Shown: positions 44,462 to 54,145, numbered from the stretch's first letter. The stretch is 64,000 nt of DNA from Spirosoma endbachense (GCF_010233585.1 NZ_CP045997.1:4369332-4433331), one strand, 5' to 3'. Notes: generated from the sequence alone by a model not told the origin. Made by a program: numbers and translations.

Positions 44462-45490
44462 ATGACGATTGACCTGCGTAGCGATACAATTACTCAACCC
44501 ACGCCCGCCATGCGCGAGGCTATGTTTACGGCCCAACTGGGCGACGATGTTCTCGGCGATGATCCTACGGTCAATGCCCTCGAAGCAAAAGCGGCCGCTA
44601 TGTTCGGCATGGAAGCGGCTTTGTTCTGTGCCTCCGGTACGATGACGAACCAGCTGGCGATACGCACTCACACCCGCCCCGGCGACGATGTCATCTGCGA
44701 TTACCTGTCGCACGTGTATCAGTACGAAGGAGGTGGTATTTCGGTGAATGCACTGGCGTCTGCCAGTCTGGCCCACGGCGAACGCGGTAAGCTCACTCCT
44801 GATCTTATCCGCGATTACATTTACAGCCCATCAGATTCGCACAAACCGCTGTCACGGTTGGTCGTACTCGAAAATACGGTGAATAAAGGCGGGGGGTGTT
44901 ACTATACCGTTCCCGAAATTGCGGCCATCCGGCATGTCTGTGACGAACACGGCTTACTCCTTCATCTCGATGGGGCACGGCTTTTTAATGCCCTGGTCGA
45001 AACGGGCGAACCGACTGAAGCATACGGTCAGTTGTTCGACTCGATCAGTATCTGTTTATCGAAAGGTTTAGGTTGTCCGGTAGGGTCGCTCCTGCTTGGC
45101 AAAGCAGCTATGGTTCGCCAGGCCCGGCGCTACCGTAAGCTGATGGGGGGCGGCTGGCGACAGGCGGGGTTCCTGGCCGCAGCGGGCATCTACGCACTTG
45201 ATCACCATATCGACCGGTTGAAAATTGATCATGCCCGCGCCCGAAAAATTGGCGCTATTCTCGAAAAGCTGCCCGAAGTCGAAGAAATTCTCCCGATTGA
45301 CACGAACATCGTGATTTTTAGGCTCCCGGCAAACCTCTTAGCCGCCGATTACGTTGCACAATTAGACTCCAAAGGCATTCGTGGCGTTCAGTTTGGCAAG
45401 CACCTGGTGCGCTTTGTCACGCATCTGGATTTGACAGATGAGATGATCACGGAAATGGAGAAAAAGATGACGCTGGATAGCAATCGTTAG
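44462..45490 (+). CDS. ltaE: Low-specificity L-threonine aldolase
   Basis: PLP enzyme that cleaves L-threonine or allo-threonine to glycine and acetaldehyde. The opening [19 protein letters not shown] is the family signature, D170 in HLDGARLFN binds the PLP ring nitrogen and K201 in [12 protein letters not shown] forms the Schiff base. 342 aa is standard. A CCTTTG stretch ends a few bases before the ATG, so the transcript leader may be very short. Confidence 0.93.
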   Translation: MTIDLRSDTITQPTPAMREAMFTAQLGDDVLGDDPTVNALEAKAAAMFGMEAALFCASGTMTNQLAIRTHTRPGDDVICDYLSHVYQYEGGGISVNALASASLAHGERGKLTPDLIRDYIYSPSDSHKPLSRLVVLENTVNKGGGCYYTVPEIAAIRHVCDEHGLLLHLDGARLFNALVETGEPTEAYGQLFDSISICLSKGLGCPVGSLLLGKAAMVRQARRYRKLMGGGWRQAGFLAAAGIYALDHHIDRLKIDHARARKIGAILEKLPEVEEILPIDTNIVIFRLPANLLAADYVAQLDSKGIRGVQFGKHLVRFVTHLDLTDEMITEMEKKMTLDSNR

Positions 45491-45577
45491 GTATGGGATA
45501 CTGACCATTGGAATGAACGTCCCAAATCCAGTTTCCAATGGCTATTCGCTACTGTCCAACAGCCCAACACGCTAAAA

Positions 45578-47176
45578 ATGCATATACAAACCAGAACACT
45601 GCAAAAAGAAGATTATCACGACCTCAAAGAAACCATGATTGAGGTCTATAGTGGTATTGGGGGTGATTACTGGCCAAAAAGCTCGATCACGAAACTGCTG
45701 TCTATTTTTCCGGAAGGGCAGTTCTGCGTCGAAGTAGATGGTAAAGTGGTAGCCAGTGCCCTGGCAATTCGGGTTAAATACGATCAGTTTGGCGATAATC
45801 ACACATACTACGAAATAACGGGGGGATACACATTCAAAACGCACAGCGATGAGGGCGATTACCTCTATGGCATTGAGGTTTTTGTGCACCCTGATTACCG
45901 CGACCTTCGGCTCGGTCGTCGACTATATGACGCCCGCAAGGAACTCTGCGAACAACTGAATCTGAAAGGTATTCTGGCAGGAGGACGCATTCCGAATTAC
46001 AACAAATTTGCGGATGACCTGACTCCGCGTGAATACATCGCCAAAGTAAAGCAAAAAGAAATTTATGACCCGACGCTGACCTTTCAGCTCTCCAACGATT
46101 TCCACGTCCGGAAAGTCCTTCGTGGCTACCTGCCCGGCGATACCGAGTCGAAGGAATACGCTACGTTGCTGGAATGGATCAACATCTATTACGTTGTTGA
46201 GAAGGACAAAAAACCGCATACCGATTCAATCATTCGGCTGGGTGTGATCCAGTGGCAGATGCGGCTGTTCAAAAATCTGGATTCATTTCTGGATCAGATC
46301 GAGTTCTTCGTCAATGCGGTCAGTGATTACCGGGCTGATTTCATGGTACTGCCGGAGTTCTTCAACACGCCCTTAATGGCCGATTTCAACGATCTGCCAG
46401 AGCCGGTAGCTATTCGCAAACTGGCCGATTTTACGGAGCCTGTGCGCGAAAAACTCTGTGAACTGGCTATTTCCTACAATGTCAATATTGTGGGAGGAAG
46501 CATGCCCCTCGTAGACGATGATGGGAAGTTGTATAATGTGGCCTACCTCTGCCGTCGCGATGGCTCCTGGGAAGAATACAGGAAAATTCACATTACACCC
46601 AATGAAGTAAGGCATTACGGCATGGTGGGTGGTTATGAAATTCGGGCATTCGACACCGACTGTGGTAAAATTGGTATGCTGATCTGTTACGATGTCGAAT
46701 TCCCCGAACTCGGCCGGATTCTGGCTCAGCAGGGCATGCAGATTCTGTTTGTACCGTTCCTGACCGATACCCAGAATGGCTACTCCCGAGTGCGACACTG
46801 CGCTCAGGCACGCGCCATCGAGAATGAATGTTATGTGGCGATATCGGGATGCGTCGGGAATCTCCCTAAAGTCCATAACATGGATATCAATTACGCACAG
46901 TCGGCCGTATTTACGCCTTCCGACTTTCAGTTCCCGACCAACGCGGTGAAGGCCGAAGCAACGACCAATACCGAGATGGTGCTCATTGCCGACGTAGACC
47001 TGAGTCTGCTGAAAGAGCTTCATGAACATGGCTCCGTACAGGTACTCAAAGACCGCCGGACAGACCTTTATGACGTGACGCTGAAAAAAGCCGCCAGAAA
47101 GGCCCTTAAGCAGAAGAAAGCATCGTCGGATAACGATCCTGAAGAAGTTGCTCCAATCATCACAGTTGCAGAATGA
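45578..47176 (+). CDS. GNAT acetyltransferase fused to nitrilase-type C-N hydrolase
   Basis: One 532-aa polypeptide. An N-terminal GNAT domain (about 1-170) contains YGIEVFVHPDYRDLRLGRRLYDAR, the acetyl-CoA-binding turn. After a linker, a C-N hydrolase domain (about 215-505) carries the complete Glu-Lys-Cys triad: E260 in VLPEFFNTP, K336 in YRKIHITP and C370 in LICYDVEFPE. The tail is lysine-rich. Fusion implies that amide hydrolysis and acetyl transfer act on one metabolite, but the substrate is unknown. It is monocistronic and followed by a bidirectional hairpin. Confidence 0.92.
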   Translation: MHIQTRTLQKEDYHDLKETMIEVYSGIGGDYWPKSSITKLLSIFPEGQFCVEVDGKVVASALAIRVKYDQFGDNHTYYEITGGYTFKTHSDEGDYLYGIEVFVHPDYRDLRLGRRLYDARKELCEQLNLKGILAGGRIPNYNKFADDLTPREYIAKVKQKEIYDPTLTFQLSNDFHVRKVLRGYLPGDTESKEYATLLEWINIYYVVEKDKKPHTDSIIRLGVIQWQMRLFKNLDSFLDQIEFFVNAVSDYRADFMVLPEFFNTPLMADFNDLPEPVAIRKLADFTEPVREKLCELAISYNVNIVGGSMPLVDDDGKLYNVAYLCRRDGSWEEYRKIHITPNEVRHYGMVGGYEIRAFDTDCGKIGMLICYDVEFPELGRILAQQGMQILFVPFLTDTQNGYSRVRHCAQARAIENECYVAISGCVGNLPKVHNMDINYAQSAVFTPSDFQFPTNAVKAEATTNTEMVLIADVDLSLLKELHEHGSVQVLKDRRTDLYDVTLKKAARKALKQKKASSDNDPEEVAPIITVAE

Positions 47177-47199
47177 TGCGCTAGGATTTCTTACTGAAT

Positions 47200-47243
47200 A
47201 AAACAGGAAACGCCACTTATAGCAGAGTGGCGTTTCCTGTTTT
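47200..47243. terminator. 18-bp perfect hairpin between convergent genes
   Basis: 47200-47217 pairs exactly with 47226-47243, loop TATAGCAG. A4 and T4 runs at the stem ends suit termination from both sides. It lies between the GNAT-nitrilase and DUF1801 genes. Confidence 0.75.
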
Positions 47244-47266
47244 TAGGGAATCTCAAACGGAGACAT

Positions 47267-47698
47267 TCAATTTTCATTCGTAACCTCGACCCCATATCGT
47301 ATTGCTGCTTCAAGTATGTCGATATTTATATCTTTCAGATTTTTGAATCTAATGCAATACCCGGTTACGCTCGCTTTGCCTATTTCTTTCCCAAACGTTT
47401 GGGCTAAGTATGCCTTATCGTTGATACCGAGGATATAGACAGAGATTCCGGTTTTGTTCGCGCTCAAACCAATTTGAAAAAAATCCCGGATCTTTCCATC
47501 AGCATATTTTATGGTTTGAAATCCGTAGCCTATAGTAGGGTTAGCAACTGTTTTATTTTCGCTGTTTTTACCAGTGTCGAACCATAATTTACAACCTGGT
47601 AAAACTTGAAGGACGAGCCTGTGCAACTCTTCCATATCAATACGTTTGGGTTCAGGTTGGCTGGTAATATACTCGTTGATTTGCTCCTGTTCGTTCAT
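47267..47698 (-). CDS. DUF1801 domain protein
   Basis: 143 aa. The layout QINEYITSQPEPKRIDMEELHRLVLQVLPG, WFDTGKN, PTIGYGFQTIKYADGKIRDFFQIGLSANKTGISVYI and a C-terminal IRFKNLKDINIDILEAAIRYG matches DUF1801. It is more distant from YdhG than the copy at 32903. It appears soluble and cytoplasmic. Function unknown. Confidence 0.75.
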   Translation of the reverse strand: MNEQEQINEYITSQPEPKRIDMEELHRLVLQVLPGCKLWFDTGKNSENKTVANPTIGYGFQTIKYADGKIRDFFQIGLSANKTGISVYILGINDKAYLAQTFGKEIGKASVTGYCIRFKNLKDINIDILEAAIRYGVEVTNEN

Positions 47699-47985
47699 AT
47701 CAACTATTGAATTATGGGTTACTTACTTTGCCTTTTCAAATCTCGTTTATTTTTAGTCATACACTAATTCTTTTCGTTCACCTTTCTTCGAAAGTACTGT
47801 CCTCTTTTATCTGGCTTATCATTCAAATTTCAAATTGATATACCGTCTTTTTTAAATCTTTACAAATATTATTTCAACAATCACAGAAACATCAATATTA
47901 TAAACTCAATATTATCTTTTCAATAAAACGTTAATACTGTATTCATTTTATATAAATTCGACCATAGACCATATCCTATTCAATT
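47699..47985 (+). promoter_or_regulatory. AT-rich leader upstream of the TonB receptor gene
   Basis: These 287 bases are strikingly AT-rich compared with the roughly 50 percent GC around them. A one-mismatch -7 box (TAAATTCG, 47953-47960) lies 26 bases before the ATG at 47986. The region probably contains the receptor promoter and possibly nucleoid-protein sites. Confidence 0.4.
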
Positions 47986-50900
47986 ATGCGCTACTTATTT
48001 TTATTCGTTTTACTCACCTGTTTTGGCTATTATGCTACACAGGCTCAAGTGACTACCTCTTCCATTGCGGGAGTCATCAGCGATGAAAGCGGTAACGGCT
48101 TACCCGGTGCAACGGTACAGGCCATTCACCTGCCAACGGGCACTCCATACGGCGTTACAACCCGGACCGAAGGTCAATTTAACATTCCCAATATGCGAAT
48201 AGGCGGTCCTTACCGCATCACCATCTCTTTCGTTGGTTATCAGTCAGAAACCGTTGAAAACATTTCGCTGAGCCTGGGGCAGAAATTACCGCTGAATCTC
48301 ACGCTGAAAAGTAGCTCGAATCAACTCAGTGAGGTTGTCGTTCGGTCAACTGCCAACGACGTGCTGAATAACACTCGAACCGGCCCACAAACCAATATCA
48401 GCAGTGAGCAATTACGCAACCTGCCCACGATTAAGCGTTCGGTATTCGACTATACGCGATTAAACCCAATGGCCGGGGGAGATGGATCGTTTGGCGGACG
48501 CAATAGCCGCTTCAACAACTTCGCATTGAACGGGGCCATTTTCAATAATCCCTTTGGTCTGGATGCGTCGACACCGGGCGGTCAGTCGGATGCGCAACCC
48601 GTTTCACTCGATGCGATCGAACAGATCCAGGTGGCGCTGTCGCCCTATGACGTGACGCAGTCGGGTTTCACGGGCGCGGGCGTGAATGCGGTTACAAAGT
48701 CAGGCACGAACCAGTTTCATGGAACCGCGTTTGGCTTCTACCGCAACCAGGACCTGACCGGGAAAAAGGTAAAAGGAACCGACATCATTGTTCCGGAGTC
48801 GAATCAAACACAATATGGGTTTAGCGTCGGTGGCCCAATCATCAAAAACAAGCTGTTCTTTTTTGTCAATGCTGAATTCGACCGTCGCTCAGACCTTGGA
48901 ACGGCCGGTTGGGTAGCCGCCCGACCGGGTCTGACGGGTGCCAACGTCTCGCGGGTTTCGGCATCGGACCTCGACCTGGTGTCGAGTACGTTAAAAACGC
49001 TTTATAACTATGATACAGGCCCTTACGAGAATTTCACGCACAAGACCCAAAACTCGAAAGGGATTGCCAAACTCGATTGGAACATCAACCAGACGCACAA
49101 ACTATCGGTGATTTATAACTTTCTGGATGCCTTTCAGGACAAACCGGCAAACCCTTCGGCCCTGGGTCGGCGTGGGCCGGATTTTCTGACGTTGCAGTAT
49201 TACAGTTCAGGCTACCGGATTAACAATAAGCTGAACGGCGGCATTGTTGAACTCAACTCTAACTTCAATGGTAAGTATGCCAATAAGTTACAGGTCGGTT
49301 ATACGGCTTTCCGCGACACGCGTGATCCATTTTCAGCCCCCTTTCCAACGGTCAATATTGGCAAAGACGGCGTTCGGTATATCGTGGCCGGACATGAACC
49401 CTTTTCGATCAACAACCGATTAACGCAGGATGTATTTCAACTAACTGACAACTTCAACATCTACGCGGGCAGACATACCGTTACACTTGGAGGCAGTTTC
49501 GAGAAATTCAGCTTCGACAATTCCTTTAATTTGGGCGCTTACGACGGTGCTTTCTCCGATTTCACGTCTGTTCAGGATTTCATAACGGCGGCCTCCGGCA
49601 ATGTATTCAAAACATCCGTGAGCAATGCCCGTAACAACTTCCAAACTGGCAACTGGGCACTGGCCCAAACGCGCGTTGGGCAGTTAGGACTTTATGCACA
49701 GGACGAATTTGCCGTGTCGCCAAAATTTATCCTGACTTACGGCCTGAAAGTCGATTTCCCCATGTATTTCGATACCAAACAGAAAATTCAGGAGAATATC
49801 GACCGCAACAAAGCCAATTATCAGCCTGATAACCAGTATTATGATGCCAATGGCAATCCCATTAAGCTGAATTCACTGGATTTGCCGAAGCAAACGCCCC
49901 TGTTTTCGCCAAGAGTTGGTTTCAACTACGACATCAAGGGCGATGGAACACAGAAGCTGCGCGGAGGGACGGGCATTTTCACCGGACGCTTTCCCTTCGT
50001 CTGGATTGGTAACCAGGTGGCAAACCCCAACTTCTTTTTCTATTGTACCACCGATCCGAACTTCAAATTTCCACAAGTCTGGAAGAGTAGTCTTGGATAC
50101 GACCATAAGTTTAAAAACGGCTGGATCACGTCTGTGGATATTCTTTACAATAAAGACATCAACGCCATGCTTGTCCGGAATTATGGCCTAAAAACGCCGA
50201 CCGGACGCCTTCAGGACCCAAGTAGTCGTCCCATTTATCAAGTATCGGATCGGGCGGTCAATGCCTTTGGTGGTCAAACTGATGCGTTCGTTTTCACCAA
50301 TACGAGCTTAGGTAATTCGTTCAATACGAGTCTTCAGGTGCAACGGACATGGGCCAATGGTTTCTACGTAAGTGTTGGCTATAATTTCCTGGCAGCGAAG
50401 GAAGTATCATCACTTAGTGCCGAGATTTCGTCGGATGCCTACGACCGCAATCCAACCTATGGAAATTCGAATGTGGCCATGCTTGGGCAGGCTTCTTATG
50501 GTAGCCGCCAGCGCATAGTGGCCTCGGCTTCCAAACGATTTATCTATGGCAAAGGCTGGGCAACTACCTTATCGGCCGTAACTGAATATACGGAAGGAAG
50601 CCGATTCAGCTTCACGTATGCGGGCGACATCAACAACGACGGCGCATTCGACAACGACCTGCTGTTTATTCCAACCAGCAGCCAGTTAGGGCAGATGAAA
50701 TTTACGGGTACAGATGCCCAGCAGACCGCTCAACGGGCAGGCTTTGAATCGTATATTCAACAGGATAAATACCTCAGTTCACATCGGGGTCAGGTTGCGG
50801 AGAAATTCACCAGTTTTACCCCCTGGTTCTCCACTCTCGATATCCGCGTGTTGCAGGAGTTGATGCTGGCCAACAAACATACCATCCAGTTGAGCCTGGA

Positions 50901-51111
50901 TATTCTAAATTTTGGCAATCTGCTCAATAGTAACTGGGGAGTTCGTCAGTTTGCCTCCTATACGGGTCTGGCACAACCGCTGGGCGTTACAACTGATGGC
51001 ACCGGGGTGCCGACCTACAGCTTCGATACGAGCCAGAAATCGACGTTCTTCAACGATTCTCAACTGACGTCTCGCTGGCGGATGCAGTTGGGCTTGCGGT
51101 ACTCGTTCTAA
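47986..51111 (+). CDS. Oar-like TonB-dependent outer membrane receptor
   Basis: 1041 aa. A signal peptide (1-20, ending TQAQ) is followed by a carboxypeptidase-like domain (about 25-110, SIAGVISDESGNGLPGATVQ), a plug with LRNLPTIKRSVFDYTRLNPMAGGDGSFGGRNSRFNNFALNG, and a beta-barrel ending in RWRMQLGLRYSF with a terminal aromatic residue. The plug is of the Oar type, as in Myxococcus Oar, rather than SusC, and no SusD follows. The imported substrate is unknown; Oar-like receptors have been linked to peptide or signal uptake and to protease secretion. Confidence 0.9.
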   Translation: MRYLFLFVLLTCFGYYATQAQVTTSSIAGVISDESGNGLPGATVQAIHLPTGTPYGVTTRTEGQFNIPNMRIGGPYRITISFVGYQSETVENISLSLGQKLPLNLTLKSSSNQLSEVVVRSTANDVLNNTRTGPQTNISSEQLRNLPTIKRSVFDYTRLNPMAGGDGSFGGRNSRFNNFALNGAIFNNPFGLDASTPGGQSDAQPVSLDAIEQIQVALSPYDVTQSGFTGAGVNAVTKSGTNQFHGTAFGFYRNQDLTGKKVKGTDIIVPESNQTQYGFSVGGPIIKNKLFFFVNAEFDRRSDLGTAGWVAARPGLTGANVSRVSASDLDLVSSTLKTLYNYDTGPYENFTHKTQNSKGIAKLDWNINQTHKLSVIYNFLDAFQDKPANPSALGRRGPDFLTLQYYSSGYRINNKLNGGIVELNSNFNGKYANKLQVGYTAFRDTRDPFSAPFPTVNIGKDGVRYIVAGHEPFSINNRLTQDVFQLTDNFNIYAGRHTVTLGGSFEKFSFDNSFNLGAYDGAFSDFTSVQDFITAASGNVFKTSVSNARNNFQTGNWALAQTRVGQLGLYAQDEFAVSPKFILTYGLKVDFPMYFDTKQKIQENIDRNKANYQPDNQYYDANGNPIKLNSLDLPKQTPLFSPRVGFNYDIKGDGTQKLRGGTGIFTGRFPFVWIGNQVANPNFFFYCTTDPNFKFPQVWKSSLGYDHKFKNGWITSVDILYNKDINAMLVRNYGLKTPTGRLQDPSSRPIYQVSDRAVNAFGGQTDAFVFTNTSLGNSFNTSLQVQRTWANGFYVSVGYNFLAAKEVSSLSAEISSDAYDRNPTYGNSNVAMLGQASYGSRQRIVASASKRFIYGKGWATTLSAVTEYTEGSRFSFTYAGDINNDGAFDNDLLFIPTSSQLGQMKFTGTDAQQTAQRAGFESYIQQDKYLSSHRGQVAEKFTSFTPWFSTLDIRVLQELMLANKHTIQLSLDILNFGNLLNSNWGVRQFASYTGLAQPLGVTTDGTGVPTYSFDTSQKSTFFNDSQLTSRWRMQLGLRYSF

Positions 51112-51122
51112 GTGGAATACTG

Positions 51123-51172
51123 GATTAAGGTTTTTCGGTGGGCTGACGTCAGCTCCCCGAAAAACCTTAATC
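51123..51172. terminator. Long hairpin between convergent genes
   Basis: 16-bp perfect arms (51123-51138 and 51157-51172) with T5 and A5 runs enclose a perfect inner palindrome GCTGACGTCAGC at 51142-51153, so the stem nearly closes on itself. It lies between the TonB receptor and the DUF819 gene. Confidence 0.75.
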
Positions 51173-51177
51173 GTTTT

Positions 51178-52329
51178 TCACCTCAGCATTTCTGCAACAA
51201 AAATGCCCAGATAGGTGCCAATCGCATTGCCAAGGGTGCCAACCAAAACAGCTGGGAGCTGTAAATCCGAACGGTTCAGACTCCTCGCCAAAGCCAATGC
51301 CGACGTGGCTCCTCCAATATTAGCCTGCGATGCGATCCCGAGTACAGCCCAATCCTGACGAAAGAGGGCTCCAAGGCCAAAAACAAAAACGGCATGAATC
51401 AGAACCAATAAAAGGATCATGCCAAACAGAACAAAAGCGAGTTGCCCATCGTCGATCAGAGCGGCAACATCGCAGTAAGCCCCAATAACAGCCAGAAAAA
51501 TATAGACGCCAAACATGCCCAGCAATCGACTCCCGCGAAGGTTATTGATTATCCGGAATTGCGCCAATAGCAGCGCCAGAGTCGTCAGGATCAACACGAA
51601 TGGAGCCTCAGGAATAAAAAACGCTAGTAGTTTTGACAGAGAAATAGCGCCAAACCCCAGGGCCAGCAATAAGGCCAGATCATTGGGAGTCATCGTTTCA
51701 GTATCCGAAAAAGGATCATCGATCATATCGTTTGCCGTTGTTGGCTGCGTGGCGATCTGACTGGCTGTTTTCTGATGCGGAAAACGCTGTTGCAAAAACC
51801 GGGGTATCAGTAAGGTTGCCACCATCCAGAGCGCTGTCATGATATTATCGGCAGCTGTAGCGGCAACAAACAGATTACCCGCTTTAGAGACATTATAATG
51901 CAGGGCAACCGCATTAAAGTTAATTCCTCCCCCGATATAGGTTCCCGTAAACATACCAGCCAGGGCATAAAATAGCTTCCCGACAGTTTGTGGAGCTGAA
52001 AACGCCCAAACACTGACCAAAACGCCGGTTATTGTCCCTACAGATCCAATAAGAAACATAGTCAGCATCGGCAAGCCAGCCTGTCGCAAATCTTTCAGAT
52101 TTACACTTAGGAGTAGCAAAAACAGGGCAAAAGGCGCAACGTAACTAAAGATACCTTCATAAACGGGCGTTTCGGTCGTGGGAATTATTTTGAGATTCGA
52201 CTCGATAGCGGTCAGGATAATCACCAGTAAAGCCGTTCCGATATGGCGAAAACCAGGCTTTTTAATGAGCCATTCACAGATAATAACATTCAGGGAAAGT
52301 ACGAAGAGGATAAAAATAGAGTCAGCCAC
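51178..52329 (-). CDS. DUF819 family membrane protein
   Basis: 383 aa with about ten helices. The family signature FTGTYIGGGINFNAVALHYNV and the C-terminal ASQANIGGATSALALARSL recall inverted-repeat carriers of the sodium symporter superfamily, but no substrate is known. The start appears to be GTG at 52329. A 25-bp hairpin with the GTGCCAC tip ends only 22 bases upstream of this codon. Confidence 0.85.
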   Translation of the reverse strand: MADSIFILFVLSLNVIICEWLIKKPGFRHIGTALLVIILTAIESNLKIIPTTETPVYEGIFSYVAPFALFLLLLSVNLKDLRQAGLPMLTMFLIGSVGTITGVLVSVWAFSAPQTVGKLFYALAGMFTGTYIGGGINFNAVALHYNVSKAGNLFVAATAADNIMTALWMVATLLIPRFLQQRFPHQKTASQIATQPTTANDMIDDPFSDTETMTPNDLALLLALGFGAISLSKLLAFFIPEAPFVLILTTLALLLAQFRIINNLRGSRLLGMFGVYIFLAVIGAYCDVAALIDDGQLAFVLFGMILLLVLIHAVFVFGLGALFRQDWAVLGIASQANIGGATSALALARSLNRSDLQLPAVLVGTLGNAIGTYLGIFVAEMLR

Positions 52330-52350
52330 GAGCAGGGAAAGTAAATGGAT

Positions 52351-52411
52351 TAGGCTTTTTGCTCAGAAGCGTGCCACCGCAACGGCGGCACGCTTCTGAG
52401 CAAAAAGCCTA
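52351..52411. repeat. Nested hairpin with CGTGCC...GGCACG tip (short form)
   Basis: 25-bp perfect arms (52351-52375 and 52387-52411) with an 11-nt centre ACCGCAACGGC that can pair further as CCG/CGG. The core GTGCCACCGCAACGG matches parts of the 63-kb element. It lies between the end of the DoxX gene and the start of DUF819 on the same strand. Confidence 0.8.
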
Positions 52412-52588
52412 CTGAGAAAAGGCCATAGTGCGAAATTTATCCACAAAAGCAATCAGCACAATATACGGCGATTCTTACTTTATGAAAAACAGTTAATCGA
52501 CAATTTCCCGTTTCTCAGCATAAATTCATAGCTATATGCTTATTGTGCTAAATCAAATCAAAAGATACTAACCCGTTTGATCGCTCGG

Positions 52589-53071
52589 TTACTGCCCAAA
52601 AACCGCGTACCAGATCCAGATAATATAGGCAGGTTGAAACAACAGCCTCGACCAAACATACCATGGTTTGGCGGGCAAACCACCCGGCGGAGGGAGCTTA
52701 TTGACAGCTACATTTATATTGGCGGGAAACATGGCAATCAACAAGAGAATCAGCCCCCCGGCGGCCCAGATACGGGTTTCGGAAAACACCAGACCAATAC
52801 CGACCACAACTTCGGCAACGCCCGATAGCAACACGAGCAACCGTGCATTAGGCATAAAGTTGGCAATCATGTACGTAAGCTGATCCGGGTTGCGCAAATG
52901 CATCAGCCCAATCAGCACAAACATCGTGGTAGTGGCCCATAGCATGTCATTGGGGATAGTCAGCAAATAGTCGTTCTGCGCGATCCAGCCGATTCCGTAT
53001 AGTAAAGCGGCAATCGATACTAATCCAAGGAAGAAAGCCATAATGAATGCGTCGTTTAATTCGTATGGCAA
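52589..53071 (-). CDS. DoxX-like small membrane protein
   Basis: 160 aa with four helices: FLGLVSIAALLYGIGW, MLWATTTMFVLIGLMHL, LLVLLSGVAEVVVGIGLVF and WAAGGLILLLIAMFPANINVAVN. The GVAEVVVGIGL turn and the FPANI motif match the DoxX/DUF-type group. The role is unclear; members are linked to redox and electrophile resistance. It lies 45 bases after the Crp gene in a probable operon with the NTF2-like gene. The start could also be the ATG ten codons in. Confidence 0.82.
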   Translation of the reverse strand: MPYELNDAFIMAFFLGLVSIAALLYGIGWIAQNDYLLTIPNDMLWATTTMFVLIGLMHLRNPDQLTYMIANFMPNARLLVLLSGVAEVVVGIGLVFSETRIWAAGGLILLLIAMFPANINVAVNKLPPPGGLPAKPWYVWSRLLFQPAYIIWIWYAVFGQ

Positions 53072-53116
53072 AATTCCGACGCAGATCTCCCCTATCCACT
53101 AACATTTGTTAGGAAA

Positions 53117-53689
53117 TCAACGCTCTCTACGAATACGACTTAGACTTTCGGGTTCTATGCCAAGGTATGAAGCGAGATGACGCACGGAAATCGTCTGAAC
53201 CAGAACCGGATTCTGATCAACCAACTGAGCATAACGCTGCCTGGCCGTACTGGTCAAAAACTGAACCTCGCGGCTTGTTTTCCGCAAAAAAGCCTGCTCA
53301 GCAATCAGCCGGCCTATGCGTTCGGCTGGGTGAGACTCATCATACAAGTGATGGAGATTCGTGCGACTGAACCGCAATGCCTGCACATCCGTTAGCGCCT
53401 GTACACTAAACTCACTGGGTTGCTCCGTCAGAAAGGACGAATAGGCCGAAACAAAATTGTGTTTGAACACAAAATCAATCGAAATGTCTTTCCCGTCATG
53501 ATTGAACGATAAACGTACCATTCCGTCAGCGATGTAATAAATGTAGCACTCAACCTGACCAGCCTCGATCAGAAACTCATTTTTGTCATAATCAACCGAC
53601 TCAACGATCGGAACGAAACGGAGCCATTGTTCATCCGTTAACGGGACTAACTCATTCAATCGCTGGTGTAGTCGGTCGTGCTCGTTCAT
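53117..53689 (-). CDS. Crp/Fnr-family transcriptional regulator
   Basis: 190 aa. A cyclic-nucleotide-binding-like domain (about 20-115, GQVECYIYYIADGMVRLSF, FVSAYSSFLTEQPSEFSVQAL) is followed by a compact HTH (SVRHLASYLGIEPESLSRIRRER). This short form is typical of Bacteroidota. No iron-sulfur cysteines are present, so it is not an oxygen-sensing Fnr. It lies between the NTF2-like and DoxX genes, with gaps of 15 and 45 bases. Confidence 0.9.
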   Translation of the reverse strand: MNEHDRLHQRLNELVPLTDEQWLRFVPIVESVDYDKNEFLIEAGQVECYIYYIADGMVRLSFNHDGKDISIDFVFKHNFVSAYSSFLTEQPSEFSVQALTDVQALRFSRTNLHHLYDESHPAERIGRLIAEQAFLRKTSREVQFLTSTARQRYAQLVDQNPVLVQTISVRHLASYLGIEPESLSRIRRER

Positions 53690-53704
53690 CGTATTTATAA
53701 ACTG

Positions 53705-54106
53705 TTAATCGCCATAAACGGCTTGAAAGAATGCATCCACCTTGTGCTGATCTTCAGGAAAATTATACACGTCAACAATCTTACCTTCGTCAATTTTCCA
53801 GAGCAGGCACGACATTGAATTCAGGTTATGGTCGCCCTCCAGCGAACTCCAGTTCTGGTGACAGTCAATGACAAAGTGATCATTTACCCCCATCACAATG
53901 GGGCTGGCCTGAAAAGCAGCCTTACTTAATTGAGAAAAATAGGCCATAACCTCGGCAATGCCGTTTTTCACACCGCTTAACGGGTGATTTCCAGGAATAT
54001 GCCACCGAATAGCAGGCGAAAGAATTTGTTCAATGGCTGGCTGATCGTTGGTTGCGTAAGCCTGAAAAAATGTATGAATAAGGTCGAGATTAGGATGGTT
54101 TGCCAT
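53705..54106 (-). CDS. NTF2-like (SnoaL) protein
   Basis: 133 aa, cone-shaped NTF2 fold: LIHTFFQAYATNDQPAIEQILSPAIRWHIPGNHPLSGVKNGIAEVMAYF, and a late WKIDEGKIVDVYNFPEDQHKVDAFF. SnoaL-like enzymes and ligand-binding proteins share this fold; the function is not defined. It is the first gene of the run continuing with Crp and DoxX and is divergent from an AraC regulator, its likely controller. Confidence 0.85.
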   Translation of the reverse strand: MANHPNLDLIHTFFQAYATNDQPAIEQILSPAIRWHIPGNHPLSGVKNGIAEVMAYFSQLSKAAFQASPIVMGVNDHFVIDCHQNWSSLEGDHNLNSMSCLLWKIDEGKIVDVYNFPEDQHKVDAFFQAVYGD

Positions 54107-54137
54107 GATCGATTGACTAGCGTGATAAATCTGGCTG

Positions 54138-54145
54138 CAAAGCTA
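54138..54145 (-). promoter_or_regulatory. Possible -7 box TAGCTTTG for the NTF2-Crp-DoxX operon
   Basis: Exact TAnnTTTG on the minus strand, 31 bases before the ATG at 54106, leaving a leader of about 25 nt. Its place between divergent regulator and target genes supports it. Confidence 0.45.
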
